In this document: piece by piece, positions 26,814 to 34,913 of the stretch | How the letters are laid out: the number at the start of each line of letters is the position of its first letter | How positions within the stretch are numbered: the stretch's first letter is position 1 | DNA from: Alphaproteobacteria bacterium | Lineage (GTDB): Bacteria > Pseudomonadota > Alphaproteobacteria > Rhodobacterales > Rhodobacteraceae | NCBI GenBank assembly: GCA_009908505.1 | Contig: JAAAPD010000011.1 | Span: forward strand, 1 to 64,000 | Direction: 5' to 3' | DNA: 64,000 bases | Made by a program: the position numbers and the translations under genes | Notes under the pieces: model-generated | Seen by the model: the letters and a program-made list of their open reading frames with translations, nothing else | Databases searched by the model: none | Told to the model about the DNA's origin: nothing

Positions 26814-27836
26814 ATGTCATTTGAACACAAGTCGTCGGTTTCGATGCCGACCTGGGTGCCGGAGCATGTCCGGCAATACCTGCTGCACACGGTCTACGGC
26901 CAGTCGATCCGGTCCCTGGCGCGGCGGGCGGACTGTCATGCATCGACCATCATGCGCCAGGTGCGCAAGGTCGAGCAACGCCGCGAAGATCCGCTCATGG
27001 ACGAGGCCCTGCGGGTGTTGGCCGCCGACGGGGCCGACGGGGCCGCGGCCGTGTCGAACCTGGAACAATTGCAGGCGCTGCGGCGACTGGCCGAACCGTC
27101 AGCGCTGCTGGCTGTAGCGCAGGACATGGGGCGCGGGGTCATCGTGCGCGATGGGGCCGGGACCGGTCCCGACCTGGCCGAGCCGCTGGACCTGCGGGTG
27201 GCGCGGGCCCTCGTGGTGCGTGGCTTTCTCGATCCTGGAACCGCAGGGGGTCGGATCATGCGTTATCGCATCTCGGGGGCCGGGCGCGCGGCGCTGCGCG
27301 ACCTGATCGCCCGCTCCGAGAACCGCGCCCGCGAAATGGCCGAAGCGCCCACGCCATTCACCCATGCCAAGGGGGTAGATGAGGAGTCCGGCGCGCAGAT
27401 GCGCAGCACCCGTCTGGCCGCCGCCGACAGCCCGGTGCGCGCCCTGGCCCGGCGCAAGGACAAGTTCGGCGATCCCTTTCTGACGCCGGCCATGGTGCAT
27501 GCCGCCGAACGCCTGCGCGAGGATTTCGAGGTGGCCCATATCGGCCAGCGTGTCAGCCAGGACTGGCAGGCCATGATGACCGGTCCGCGCAGGGGAGGCG
27601 GCGGGCAGGGTAGCCGCATGGACATCAAGGCGCGGCTTGAACGCGCCTTCGAGGCGCTCGGGCCGGGGCTTGCCGAGGTGGTCTATCGCACATGTTGCCT
27701 GCTTGACGGGCTCGAGCAGACCGAGAAGACCATGGGCTGGTCGGCGCGGTCGGGCAAGATCGTGCTGCGTATCGCCTTGGACCGGCTGGTCGAACATTAC
27801 CGCCAGACCGGCCAGCTGGGATCGCGTTACAATTAG
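26814..27836 (+). CDS. DUF6456-domain protein with N-terminal helix-turn-helix
   Basis: A 340-residue probable DNA-binding protein. The N-terminal segment MPTWVPEHVRQYLLHTVYGQSIRSLARRADCHASTIMRQVRKVEQRRED looks like a helix-turn-helix. The C-terminal part (from about residue 210, ARRKDKFGDPFLTPAMVHAAERLREDFEVAHIGQRVSQDW to the end) matches the uncharacterised DUF6456. The middle is Ala/Arg-rich. It is divergent from DUF6477 and preceded by a 7-base inverted repeat that could be its own operator. Function unknown; a transcriptional regulator is the best guess. Confidence 0.75.
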   Translation: MSFEHKSSVSMPTWVPEHVRQYLLHTVYGQSIRSLARRADCHASTIMRQVRKVEQRREDPLMDEALRVLAADGADGAAAVSNLEQLQALRRLAEPSALLAVAQDMGRGVIVRDGAGTGPDLAEPLDLRVARALVVRGFLDPGTAGGRIMRYRISGAGRAALRDLIARSENRAREMAEAPTPFTHAKGVDEESGAQMRSTRLAAADSPVRALARRKDKFGDPFLTPAMVHAAERLREDFEVAHIGQRVSQDWQAMMTGPRRGGGGQGSRMDIKARLERAFEALGPGLAEVVYRTCCLLDGLEQTEKTMGWSARSGKIVLRIALDRLVEHYRQTGQLGSRYN

Positions 27837-27850
27837 CCGGCCGGCACGTG

Positions 27851-27882
27851 CCCCGCAGGATTGCATGTCGTGCAAGGCGGGG
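27851..27882 (+). terminator. Intrinsic terminator after the DUF6456 gene
   Basis: The stem CCCCGC/GCGGGG encloses an inner stem TTGCA/TGCAA with a TGTCG loop. It is followed by TTTCGTTGCTTTT and sits just after the DUF6456 stop, before lipA. Confidence 0.75.
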
Positions 27883-27946
27883 TTTCGTTGCTTTTGTCGC
27901 CGTTTGGGCCTAGGTCAGGGTGACGACCAGGCTGGAGGAGGCCAAA

Positions 27947-28903
27947 TTGCGCGACCTGAAGATCCCTGAATCCCGGCACCCGGAAAAGGCGCATCGCGCC
28001 AACAACGCCCAGCCGAAGAAACCGGACTGGATCCGGGTCAAGGCGCCGACCTCGAAGGGCTATCAGGAGACCCACAAGATCATCCGCGAGCACAAGCTTG
28101 TCACGGTCTGCGAAGAGGCGGGCTGCCCCAATGCCGGCGAATGCTGGAGCCAGGGCCACGCCACCATGATGATCATGGGCGAGATTTGCACCCGCGGCTG
28201 CACATTCTGTAACGTGGCCACAGGCCGTCCCGAGACCCTCGATGTTTTCGAGCCGGGCCGGGTGGCCGATGCCGTGCAGAAGCTAGGGCTCAATCACGTG
28301 GTCATCACCAGCGTCGACCGCGACGACCTGGAAGATGGCGGGGCCGAGCATTTCGCCCAGACCATTCGCGCCATACGCCATCGCAGCCCCGGCACCACGA
28401 TCGAGATCCTGACGCCGGATTTCCTCAAATGCGATCCTTCCGTGCTGGAGGTCGTGGTCGAGGCCAAACCGGATGTTTTCAACCACAACCTTGAAACCGT
28501 GCCCGGCCTCTACCCCGAAGTGCGCCCCGGGGCGCGGTATTTCCATTCGCTGCGGCTCTTGCAGCGGGTCAAGGAACTGGACCCGACCATGTTCACCAAG
28601 TCGGGCATCATGGTGGGCCTGGGCGAGGACAAGCAGGCCGTGCACCAGGTCATGGACGACATGCGCGCCGCCGATATCGATTTCCTGACCATCGGCCAGT
28701 ATCTGCAACCGACGCCCAAGCACCACGCGGTCGACCGCTTCGTGCATCCCGACGAATTCGCCGCCTATGAAAAGGCGGCTTACGGCAAGGGCTTCTTGAT
28801 GGTTTCGGCGACGCCGCTGACCCGGTCGAGCTATCACGCGGGCGACGATTTCGCGCGGCTGCGGGACAACCGGCTGAAGAAGCTGAGCGAAGCGGGCGTT
28901 TAG
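27947..28903 (+). CDS. lipA: Lipoyl synthase
   Basis: Radical SAM enzyme that inserts two sulphurs into protein-bound octanoyl chains to make lipoate. From the TTG at 27947 the protein has 318 residues and starts [17 protein letters not shown], the usual alphaproteobacterial N-terminus. The auxiliary cluster cysteines are C55, C60 and C66 ([12 protein letters not shown]); the radical SAM cluster is C81, C85 and C88 (CTRGCTFC). A GGAGGAGG lies 7 bases before the TTG; the in-frame GTG at 27920 lacks such a site. The 3' end overlaps the convergent cytochrome gene by 4 bases. Confidence 0.96.
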   Translation: MRDLKIPESRHPEKAHRANNAQPKKPDWIRVKAPTSKGYQETHKIIREHKLVTVCEEAGCPNAGECWSQGHATMMIMGEICTRGCTFCNVATGRPETLDVFEPGRVADAVQKLGLNHVVITSVDRDDLEDGGAEHFAQTIRAIRHRSPGTTIEILTPDFLKCDPSVLEVVVEAKPDVFNHNLETVPGLYPEVRPGARYFHSLRLLQRVKELDPTMFTKSGIMVGLGEDKQAVHQVMDDMRAADIDFLTIGQYLQPTPKHHAVDRFVHPDEFAAYEKAAYGKGFLMVSATPLTRSSYHAGDDFARLRDNRLKKLSEAGV

Positions 28904-29787
28904 GGCAGGGCGGTCAGGTAGGCGGCGATCGCCGCGCGGTCCTCTTCGGGCAGGCGGCTGGTATTCTCGATCACCGCCACCATGGACCCACCGGCAGTGT
29001 CGAAGTCCGGCGTGAACCCGCTTTCGAGATAGGCCGCGATATCCGGGGCCGACCAGCCAAGTTCGGCGGGCGTGATACCGGGGATGCGGCCCTCGCCATC
29101 GGGGTTTTCGGCGCCGGTCAGCCAGTTGCCACGATCCAGCCCGCCCAGGGCGTTGCGCGGGGTGTGGCATTCGCCGCAATGGCCCAGCGCCTCGACCAGA
29201 TAGCGGCCGCGCTCCACTCGCGGATCGAGATCGCCCGTCACGACCCAATCCTCATCGGCGAACAGCATTTTCCAGCCGCCAAGGCTGCGGCGGATATTGA
29301 AGGGAAAGCCGACCTCGTGCGGCCGGCTGGGGGTCGCCTCGGCGGGCAGGGTCCGCATGTAGGCGACCAGGTCGGCCATGTCCTGCGCCGTGGCGCGGGC
29401 ATAGGCGGTATAGGGAAAGGCAGGGTAGTAATGCGCCCCGCCGGGCGAGATACCGCGCTGGATCGCGTTGACCAGTTGCTGGTCGGACCAACCGCCGATC
29501 CCGTGATCCGGGTCGGTCGATATGTTGGGCGCGATGAACGTGCCGAACGCGGTCTCGAAGCGCTGCCCGCCGGCCAGGACGGGCGGACCCTCGACATACT
29601 CGGCCCCGGGGGCGGTATGGCAGGATGCGCAGCCAGCGGCGATGAAGACAGATTCACCGGCGGCCGCATCGCCAGAATGTGCGGTCAGGTAATCGTCGGG
29701 CAACAGGTCGGGCGCGGTCAGCCACCAGCCGACCGCGCCCCCCGCGACGACAAGTGCCGCGCCCCATTTCAGACGAGCCAACCACAC
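28900..29787 (-). CDS. Membrane-anchored dihaem cytochrome c
   Basis: A 295-residue protein with an N-terminal hydrophobic anchor (about residues 8-24) and two class I cytochrome c domains. Haem sites are CASCH (C53, C56, H57) and CGECH (about residue 208), with methionine ligand candidates in each half. It resembles the dihaem cytochrome subunits that carry electrons from periplasmic dehydrogenases. It starts 3 bases after the cytochrome c' gene, so the two form an operon. Confidence 0.88.
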   Translation of the reverse strand: MWLARLKWGAALVVAGGAVGWWLTAPDLLPDDYLTAHSGDAAAGESVFIAAGCASCHTAPGAEYVEGPPVLAGGQRFETAFGTFIAPNISTDPDHGIGGWSDQQLVNAIQRGISPGGAHYYPAFPYTAYARATAQDMADLVAYMRTLPAEATPSRPHEVGFPFNIRRSLGGWKMLFADEDWVVTGDLDPRVERGRYLVEALGHCGECHTPRNALGGLDRGNWLTGAENPDGEGRIPGITPAELGWSAPDIAAYLESGFTPDFDTAGGSMVAVIENTSRLPEEDRAAIAAYLTALP

Positions 29788-29790
29788 GGG

Positions 29791-30264
29791 TCAGTCGTCG
29801 CTTAGGCGATAATCCTCGTGGCAAGCGCCGCAGGCACCGCCGAGGCCCCCCATGGCACCCTGCAGCGCCCCGAGCCCCTGGCCGGCGGCATCTTCCATCG
29901 CGGCGGCGGCCATGACCAGGTCCTCGGACTTCGACATCACGTCATCGAGATTTTCCCAGATCGCCGGCAGCGCCTTCGACCCTTCGACCGAGGTATCGGA
30001 CCCCTCGGGCCAATAGGTGGACTGGTTCAGCGTCGTCAGGGCCGCGATGTTCGAGGCGGCGGCCTGCGCCGCGTCGGCGTCGTAGGGAATGCGCTCCCGG
30101 GCCATTCCCCCGAGCACGCCGATATTGTGGGCATAAAGCTGCATATGCGCCTGGCGGGCCTTCATGGCAGCCGCAATGGCAGGATCGACATCATCCTGCG
30201 CCAGGGCGGTGGTGCCGAAGCCGGCGACGGACAGGACGGTAAGGGCAGTTGCAAGGCGTTTCAC
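29791..30264 (-). CDS. Cytochrome c'
   Basis: Periplasmic four-helix haem protein of 157 residues with the haem site CGACH near the C-terminus (GGACGACHEDYR), the arrangement of cytochrome c'. Members bind NO and are linked to nitrosative stress defence. The start is a GTG at 30264 with AGGAGT seven bases upstream; it yields the signal peptide VKRLATALTVLSVAGFGTTALAQ. It is the first gene of the operon with the dihaem cytochrome. The promoter region shared with the divergent LysR gene has four GANTC sites. Confidence 0.87.
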   Translation of the reverse strand: MKRLATALTVLSVAGFGTTALAQDDVDPAIAAAMKARQAHMQLYAHNIGVLGGMARERIPYDADAAQAAASNIAALTTLNQSTYWPEGSDTSVEGSKALPAIWENLDDVMSKSEDLVMAAAAMEDAAGQGLGALQGAMGGLGGACGACHEDYRLSDD

Positions 30265-30281
30265 GAATAATACTCCTGATG

Positions 30282-30334
30282 GACTCGGTGAGAGTGACTC
30301 CAAGGTTACCTGTGAGTAGATTCGAAGCGAGTCA
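30282..30334. promoter_or_regulatory. Cluster of four GANTC sites and TGACTC/GAGTCA inverted arms
   Basis: GACTC at 30282, GACTC at 30296, GATTC at 30319 and GAGTC at 30329 are potential CcrM methylation sites within 52 bases. TGACTC (30295-30300) and GAGTCA (30329-30334) form an inverted pair 28 bases apart. The stretch is the shared promoter of cytochrome c' and a LysR gene. Confidence 0.7.
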
Positions 30335-30361
30335 GAAATTTCGCGCAAGGGGTTTCGATCC

Positions 30362-31231
30362 ATGCACAACCAGAACTGGGACGATCTGCGCTTTGTCCTG
30401 GCCGTGGCCGAGGAGGGTTCGGTCAGTGCCGCCGCGCGCCGGTTGCGGGTCAATCACGCGACGGTCCTGCGCCGGGTCGCGGCCTTCGAGGATCGGGTCG
30501 GCGTTCAGCTTTTCGAGCGGACCAGTTCCGGCTACGTCGTGCCCCATGATCACCGCCGGGTGATCGACGCCGCGCGCGAGGCGGCGGTGGCCATCGCCGC
30601 TGTGGATCGCGTGGCGCAGGGGGTCGAACTGCGCCTGACCGGCACGCTCTGCATCACCTCGACCGATACCTTCTGCCAGACCGTGCTGCCGGGGATTTGT
30701 CGCGACCTGACCCGAGAGGGCGAGGGGGTGAGCGTCGAGATGTCCTGCACCAACGCCCATCTCGACCTGTCCCGGATGGAGGCGGATATCACCGTGCGGC
30801 CCGCAACGCGGCTGCCCGATGGGTTGATCGGGGAACCGGCGGGGGCGCTGGGGCTTGCCGCCTATGGCCCGGCCGACGCGCCGACGCCGGATTGGCTGGG
30901 CCTGCGCGGCCCGCTGGAACGCTCGCGCATGGCCGAGGTCATGGACAGGGTGCGGCCCGGCCCGATACGGGCGGCCGCCGACAGTTTCATCATCCTGCGC
31001 GAGATGGCGGCCCGGGGCCTGGGCAACGCGATCCTGCCGCATGTGCTGGCCGGCGCGGATCCGCGCCTGGTGGCGCTGGACCGTGGCGATATGCGGCTGG
31101 AGGTGCCGATCTGGGTGGCCAGCCATGCCGATATCGGCGGCTCGACGCGGCTGCGCACCTTCCGGGCGCGAATCGTCGAAGGGTTGCTGGACCGCGGCGC
31201 GCGGCTGAACCCGGCCGCGCCGGTGGCCTAA
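30362..31231 (+). CDS. LysR-family transcriptional regulator
   Basis: A 289-residue LysR regulator: N-terminal winged HTH ([58 protein letters not shown]), then an effector domain. It is divergent from the cytochrome c' / dihaem c operon with 97 bases between, so control of that operon and of itself is likely. GCAAGGGG lies upstream of the ATG. Its stop overlaps the stop of the convergent hpt gene (CTAA). Confidence 0.87.
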   Translation: MHNQNWDDLRFVLAVAEEGSVSAAARRLRVNHATVLRRVAAFEDRVGVQLFERTSSGYVVPHDHRRVIDAAREAAVAIAAVDRVAQGVELRLTGTLCITSTDTFCQTVLPGICRDLTREGEGVSVEMSCTNAHLDLSRMEADITVRPATRLPDGLIGEPAGALGLAAYGPADAPTPDWLGLRGPLERSRMAEVMDRVRPGPIRAAADSFIILREMAARGLGNAILPHVLAGADPRLVALDRGDMRLEVPIWVASHADIGGSTRLRTFRARIVEGLLDRGARLNPAAPVA

Positions 31232-31764
31232 AGCATCCGCACCTTGCCGATATAGGGCAGGTTGCGGTTGCGCTGCGCGTAGTCGATGCCATAGCCCACG
31301 ACGAACTCGTCGGGGATCTCGAACCCGGTCCAGTCGGCCCTGACGTCCACCTCGCGCCGGGTCGGCTTGTCCAGAAGGGCGATCGCGCGCAGCTTGCGCG
31401 GCTTGCGCGCCTTTAGCAGGCCAAGCACGTGTTTCATGGTAAAGCCGGTGTCGACGATATCCTCGACCACAAGCACGTCGCGCCCCTCGATCCCGCCGCG
31501 CAGGTCCTTGAGGATTCGCACCTCGCGGCTGCTTTCCATGGAATCGCCGTAGGACGAGGCCTCGAGGAAGTCGACCTCGACATTCATGTCCAACTCGCGC
31601 ACCAGGTCGGCGATGAAAACGAACGAGCCGCGCAACAGCCCGACCACTACCAATTGCTCGGTATCGCCGAATTCGGCGCGGATATCGCGGGCTAAGTCCT
31701 CGATCCGAGCCGCGATGGTCTTGGCCGAGATCAGCTCGTCGATGGCATAGGTCTGTTGCGTCAT
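31228..31764 (-). CDS. hpt: Hypoxanthine phosphoribosyltransferase
   Basis: Purine-salvage enzyme making IMP or GMP from hypoxanthine or guanine and PRPP. It has 178 residues, with the PRPP motif [12 protein letters not shown] (99-108), the YGDS flexible-loop segment (72-75), and the base-binding end [22 protein letters not shown]. It is divergent from the RatA-type gene and convergent with lysR. Confidence 0.95.
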   Translation of the reverse strand: MTQQTYAIDELISAKTIAARIEDLARDIRAEFGDTEQLVVVGLLRGSFVFIADLVRELDMNVEVDFLEASSYGDSMESSREVRILKDLRGGIEGRDVLVVEDIVDTGFTMKHVLGLLKARKPRKLRAIALLDKPTRREVDVRADWTGFEIPDEFVVGYGIDYAQRNRNLPYIGKVRML

Positions 31765-31852
31765 CTGGCCTCAATGTCCCCGAGGTGCTTGATTTCCCCG
31801 GCGCACTCTACGACATCACGCGCAAGAGTCACGCGAGACAAAGGAGCGCGGG

Positions 31853-32302
31853 ATGCCCGCCCATTCAGAGACCCGGCAGCTGCCCTATACGCCCCAGCAG
31901 ATGTATGACCTGGTCGCCGATGTGGACCGCTACCCGGACTTCCTGCCCTGGACCGCCGCCGCGCGGGTGCGCAAGGTGACCGATCACGGCGAACACAAGG
32001 TGATGGAGGCCGACCTGGTCGTGTCCTTCAAGGTTTTCCGCGAACGGTTCGGCAGCAAGGTCACGCTCTGGCCCAAGGCGCGCCAGATCGACACGGAATA
32101 TATCGACGGGCCGTTCCGCTATCTCGAAAGCACCTGGGAATTCCGCGAGGCCGAAGGCGGCTGCGAAGTCGCCTTCCGTGTGGATTTCGAGTTTCGGAAC
32201 AAGCTGTTGCAGGGGGCGGCAGGCATGTTCTTCAATGAGGCCATGCAGCGGATCGTGCGCGCCTTCGAGGCCCGCGCGCGGGATCTCTACGGGCCGGTCT
32301 GA
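31853..32302 (+). CDS. RatA/COQ10-type SRPBCC protein
   Basis: Single START/SRPBCC domain of 149 residues. The N-terminal PAHSETRQLPYTPQQMYDLVADVDRYPDFLPW and the C-terminal FFNEAMQRIVRAFEARARDLYG are diagnostic of the COQ10/RatA group. Members bind ubiquinone and help respiration (COQ10), or were reported as ribosome-associated toxin RatA in E. coli; in alphaproteobacteria the quinone role is more likely. A strong AAAGGAG precedes the ATG. A 121-base gap separates it from the cassette that follows on the same strand. Confidence 0.88.
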   Translation: MPAHSETRQLPYTPQQMYDLVADVDRYPDFLPWTAAARVRKVTDHGEHKVMEADLVVSFKVFRERFGSKVTLWPKARQIDTEYIDGPFRYLESTWEFREAEGGCEVAFRVDFEFRNKLLQGAAGMFFNEAMQRIVRAFEARARDLYGPV

Positions 32303-32423
32303 CCCCTGTTCGCCCCGCATCTGTTCGCCCGCATCGCCCATGGCGGGAAACCTTACCTTAAGGAAATCGCGCTCTGCGTGCTAAGCTCCGATCCAGGATA
32401 CGGGATTGGACGGGGATTGTGAC

Positions 32424-32840
32424 GTGGCCGACGACGAATACGATCCCAACGCCTTTCTCGTGCTGCCCATTGCCGACATGGTCAAGGCCATGGGGCTGAG
32501 CGTCGCCGAGGCCTCGCGCGAGATGCTGGAGACGCAGCTTGCCGCCATGGCCGATCCCCCGCCGGAGATGGCGAAATGGGGCTTGCAGCCCGTACTCTAC
32601 CACATGCAGAGCGTCGAGGTGGAATTGCGCCTGGCCATCCACTTGACCGAAGAGGTCTCGCACGACCCGGCCGCCGAGGACGGCGGCCTGCGCAAGTGGT
32701 GGAAACGCAATGTCACCGGTGCCCCGATCAATAACGGCTACACCCAGGGCCAGACCTTCGACGCCAGGGGCGCATCAAGCCTGCGGATGCAATTCGCCCC
32801 GGGCCCGCCGCCAAATGAATGGGGGGGCGATGGCCGGTAA
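32424..32840 (+). CDS. Unknown small protein, paralogue 1 of a three-gene cassette
   Basis: The protein of about 138 residues starts at GTG 32424, with GGGG eight bases upstream; a TTG at 32406 is possible. An N-terminal helix PIADMVKAMGLSVAEASREML (15-35) is followed by a strand SVEVELRLAIHL (63-74) and a final strand ASSLRMQFAPGPPP (117-130). This pattern repeats in the gene at 33323 (PFPEMVEKLAIAVAEA, AEIEVKMAITM, SSRLRVKLAPADPP), so the two are paralogues. The general layout recalls DUF2589-type proteins, at low confidence. It overlaps the next gene by 11 bases. No signal peptide or membrane segment is seen. Confidence 0.7.
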   Translation: MADDEYDPNAFLVLPIADMVKAMGLSVAEASREMLETQLAAMADPPPEMAKWGLQPVLYHMQSVEVELRLAIHLTEEVSHDPAAEDGGLRKWWKRNVTGAPINNGYTQGQTFDARGASSLRMQFAPGPPPNEWGGDGR

Positions 32841-33297
32841 ATCCGTCACCAATGCCGATCTACTGGACGCGCTGCAGGCCCTGACGAAACAGGTCGAGGC
32901 GCTGGCCGACCAGGCCGAGCTGCGCGACCGGGTCGCGAAACTGGAAGCCCAGATCGCTGATCTGAAAGCCGCGCAGGCGGACGATGCCGCCGGCGGTCGG
33001 CTGCTGGGGGCCACCGGTCCGGTCACGGCCTATTCGGGGCAGGAAGACCCCGACACCCAGGTCGTCGATGCCGATGACATGGTGCGCGCGCTCGGCCAGC
33101 AGCTGACAGGCGCCCATGACGACAGCGGCGATTTCGTGATGGACGATATCGAGGTCGACCTGGGCGCCGGGCTCGGCTCGGAGGGGGGCAAGGTGCGGCT
33201 AGGCGTCAATGCCCGCGAAGGGGCACGCGGCGGCGCGGCCGCATCGCGGATCAAGTTCAACCTGCGCCGCAGGGTCAAGCCCAAGGTCGTCGACTAG
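32830..33297 (+). CDS. Unknown coiled-coil protein, second gene of the cassette
   Basis: A 155-residue protein. Residues about 8-50 (NADLLDALQALTKQVEALADQ and the following heptads) form a predicted coiled coil, then comes an acidic linker. The C-terminal strand region DDIEVDLGAGLG and AASRIKFNLRRRVKPK echoes the E-V-E-L and S-R-x-x-x-x-L pattern of its neighbours. GGGGGGG precedes the ATG, and it begins inside the preceding gene (11-base overlap), so it is co-translated. It may be the scaffold of a complex with the flanking paralogues; this is inference. Confidence 0.7.
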   Translation: MAGKSVTNADLLDALQALTKQVEALADQAELRDRVAKLEAQIADLKAAQADDAAGGRLLGATGPVTAYSGQEDPDTQVVDADDMVRALGQQLTGAHDDSGDFVMDDIEVDLGAGLGSEGGKVRLGVNAREGARGGAAASRIKFNLRRRVKPKVVD

Positions 33298-33322
33298 ACA
33301 TTTTCAGAAGGGAACACTTGCC

Positions 33323-33841
33323 ATGGACGTCGGACACGAATTGCTGAACACCCCATTTCCGGAAATGGTCGAGAAACTGGCCATCGCCGTGGCCGAGGCC
33401 CAGACCAAGCTGGACATGAATTCCACCGCCGTGGCCAGCTACATGGCCGACCAGAAGATCGCCCTGCCGGACCTGTCCGATCCCGGCGGCGCGCCCAAGG
33501 AATTTCCGCTGCCCGCCATGGGGTTCCTGCCCACCTTCTACGCGGTGCAGGAGGCCGAGATCGAGGTGAAGATGGCCATCACCATGGCCAAGACCACCGA
33601 GAAGAAGGGCTCGATGAGCGCCAAGGCGGGATGGGGGCCGTTCTCGGCCTCGGTCAATGCCAGCTATTCCTCGCGCTATGCCTTCAGCCAGGAAGGCAGC
33701 AGCCGGTTGCGGGTCAAGCTGGCCCCGGCCGATCCGCCGGTGATGCTGCAGAAATACATGGAGGCCGTGACCGAAAAGATGGCGCAGGACTCCGGCCTTG
33801 TCGATGCGGGGGATACGGGGGGCGGGGGTGGCACCGATTAG
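33323..33841 (+). CDS. Unknown small protein, paralogue 2 of the cassette (amber-ended)
   Basis: A 172-residue protein with the helix PFPEMVEKLAIAVAEAQTKL (11-30), strands EAEIEVKMAITMAK (77-90), a Ser-rich middle (SMSAKAGWGPFSASVNASYSS), and SSRLRVKLAPADPPVMLQKYMEAVTEKM (126-153), ending in a Gly-rich stretch. It resembles DUF2589-type proteins and is paralogous to the gene at 32424. After the TAG at 33839-33841 the same frame stays open for 27 codons, to a TAG at 33923-33925, encoding a Lys/Arg-rich tail. The ATG at 33323 follows AAGGGA. Confidence 0.72.
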   Translation: MDVGHELLNTPFPEMVEKLAIAVAEAQTKLDMNSTAVASYMADQKIALPDLSDPGGAPKEFPLPAMGFLPTFYAVQEAEIEVKMAITMAKTTEKKGSMSAKAGWGPFSASVNASYSSRYAFSQEGSSRLRVKLAPADPPVMLQKYMEAVTEKMAQDSGLVDAGDTGGGGGTD

Positions 33842-33925
33842 CTGAAGGACGGGACGGACCCGGCGCCGCTGAAACAGGCCGGGACCGCGAAACGCCGCAA
33901 ACCTGCCCGCCGTAAAAAGACCTAG
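33839..33925 (+). other. Amber codon and in-frame basic tail after the third cassette gene
   Basis: Codons 33842-33922 read LKDGTDPAPLKQAGTAKRRK, then PARRKKT, ten of 27 being Lys or Arg. The second stop forms the CTAG shared with the stop of the convergent cinA gene. This suggests that the ancestral gene ended at 33925 and that the TAG at 33839 is a nonsense change, a readthrough site, or a base-call error. Confidence 0.6.
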
Positions 33926-34416
33926 AGCCCCTGTCGGGGGGGATCGGGCGCGTCCTGTGCGGCGTGCAGAACCAGCGCAATGGCATGGTCCACCGATGCA
34001 AGGCGCACCGCCTCGCGGCCGATCGCGCCGAACTCCACCGTTTCGGTCGTCGCGCCCTTGGCGCGGGCCAGCCCGAAACAGACCCGGCCCTCGGGTTTGT
34101 GGTCGGACCCGCCCGGGCCGGCCACGCCCGTGATCGCCACCGCGATACCGGCCTCGGACCGGGCCAATGCGCCCGTCGCCATCTGTGCCGCCACTTCTTC
34201 GGAGACCGCGCCATGGGCCGCGATCGTGGCCGCATCGACGCCCAGCATCTCGACCTTGGCGGCGTTGGAATAGGTGACGAAACCCCGGTCGAACACGTCC
34301 GACGACCCCGGCACGGCGGTGATGGCGCCCGACAGCATCCCGCCGGTGCAGCTTTCGGCGCAGGCGATCATCTGGCCCGCGGCGCGGGCCGCGTCGATCA
34401 GGTCGGCGGCCCTCAT
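33922..34416 (-). CDS. CinA C-terminal family protein (nicotinamide-nucleotide amidase, PncC type)
   Basis: A 164-residue stand-alone CinA domain that deamidates NMN in NAD recycling. Family motifs are MIACAESCTGGMLSGAITAVPGSSDVFDRGFVTYSN, then GAVSEEVAAQMATGA and AITGVAGPGGSDHKPEGRVCFGLA. The ATG at 34416 overlaps the pgpA stop (ATGA), so it is the third gene of the ispDF-pgpA-cinA operon. It is convergent with the unknown cassette, with overlapping stop codons. Confidence 0.93.
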   Translation of the reverse strand: MRAADLIDAARAAGQMIACAESCTGGMLSGAITAVPGSSDVFDRGFVTYSNAAKVEMLGVDAATIAAHGAVSEEVAAQMATGALARSEAGIAVAITGVAGPGGSDHKPEGRVCFGLARAKGATTETVEFGAIGREAVRLASVDHAIALVLHAAQDAPDPPRQGL

Positions 34417-34913
34417 GGCATGATGACCAGGTGCGACAGGCCGGCCAGCCCAAGGGTGATCACGGCGGCGAAAAGGCCCGCCCAGACATCGTCCAGCATC
34501 ACGCCCATCGCGTCGCCGCGCCGGTCGGCCCGGCCCACCAGCCACGGCTTCCAGATATCGAACAGCCGGAACAGCAAAAAGGCCGCGATCCAGCCGGGAT
34601 AGAGCGCCAGGATATCCTGCCCGGCGGCATGGGCGCCGATTATGACCGGGGCCAGCGCGATCCATTGGCCCGCCACCTCGTCAATGACGATCTCGGACGG
34701 GTCGTGGTCGCCGCCCCGCGCGGTATAAATTTGCGTGGCCCAGAGGCCGGCTGCGAACGCCACCAGGATGGCCAGCACGAACAGCCACAGCCCGCCGACC
34801 TGCCAGATCGCCCACGCCAGCGGCAGGGCGGCCAGCGAGCCCCAGGTGCCGGGCGCTGGACGCAGGTGACCCACGTAAAAGACGGTCCCGATCAGACGCG
34901 CAAGCCGTGTCAT
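34413..34913 (-). CDS. pgpA: Phosphatidylglycerophosphatase A
   Basis: Inner-membrane enzyme of 166 residues dephosphorylating phosphatidylglycerol phosphate. Motifs include [18 protein letters not shown] at the N-terminus and the acidic active-site region [17 protein letters not shown], with [12 protein letters not shown] and [10 protein letters not shown] downstream. Starts overlap at both ends by 4 bases (ispDF upstream, cinA downstream), a fully coupled operon. Confidence 0.94.
   Translation of the reverse strand: MTRLARLIGTVFYVGHLRPAPGTWGSLAALPLAWAIWQVGGLWLFVLAILVAFAAGLWATQIYTARGGDHDPSEIVIDEVAGQWIALAPVIIGAHAAGQDILALYPGWIAAFLLFRLFDIWKPWLVGRADRRGDAMGVMLDDVWAGLFAAVITLGLAGLSHLVIMP

Noticed and set aside
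33839-33841. Pyrrolysine insertion at the cassette amber codon
   Set aside because: Nothing in the window suggests pylTSBCD, and the protein is not a methylamine methyltransferase; nonsense change or readthrough is more economical.
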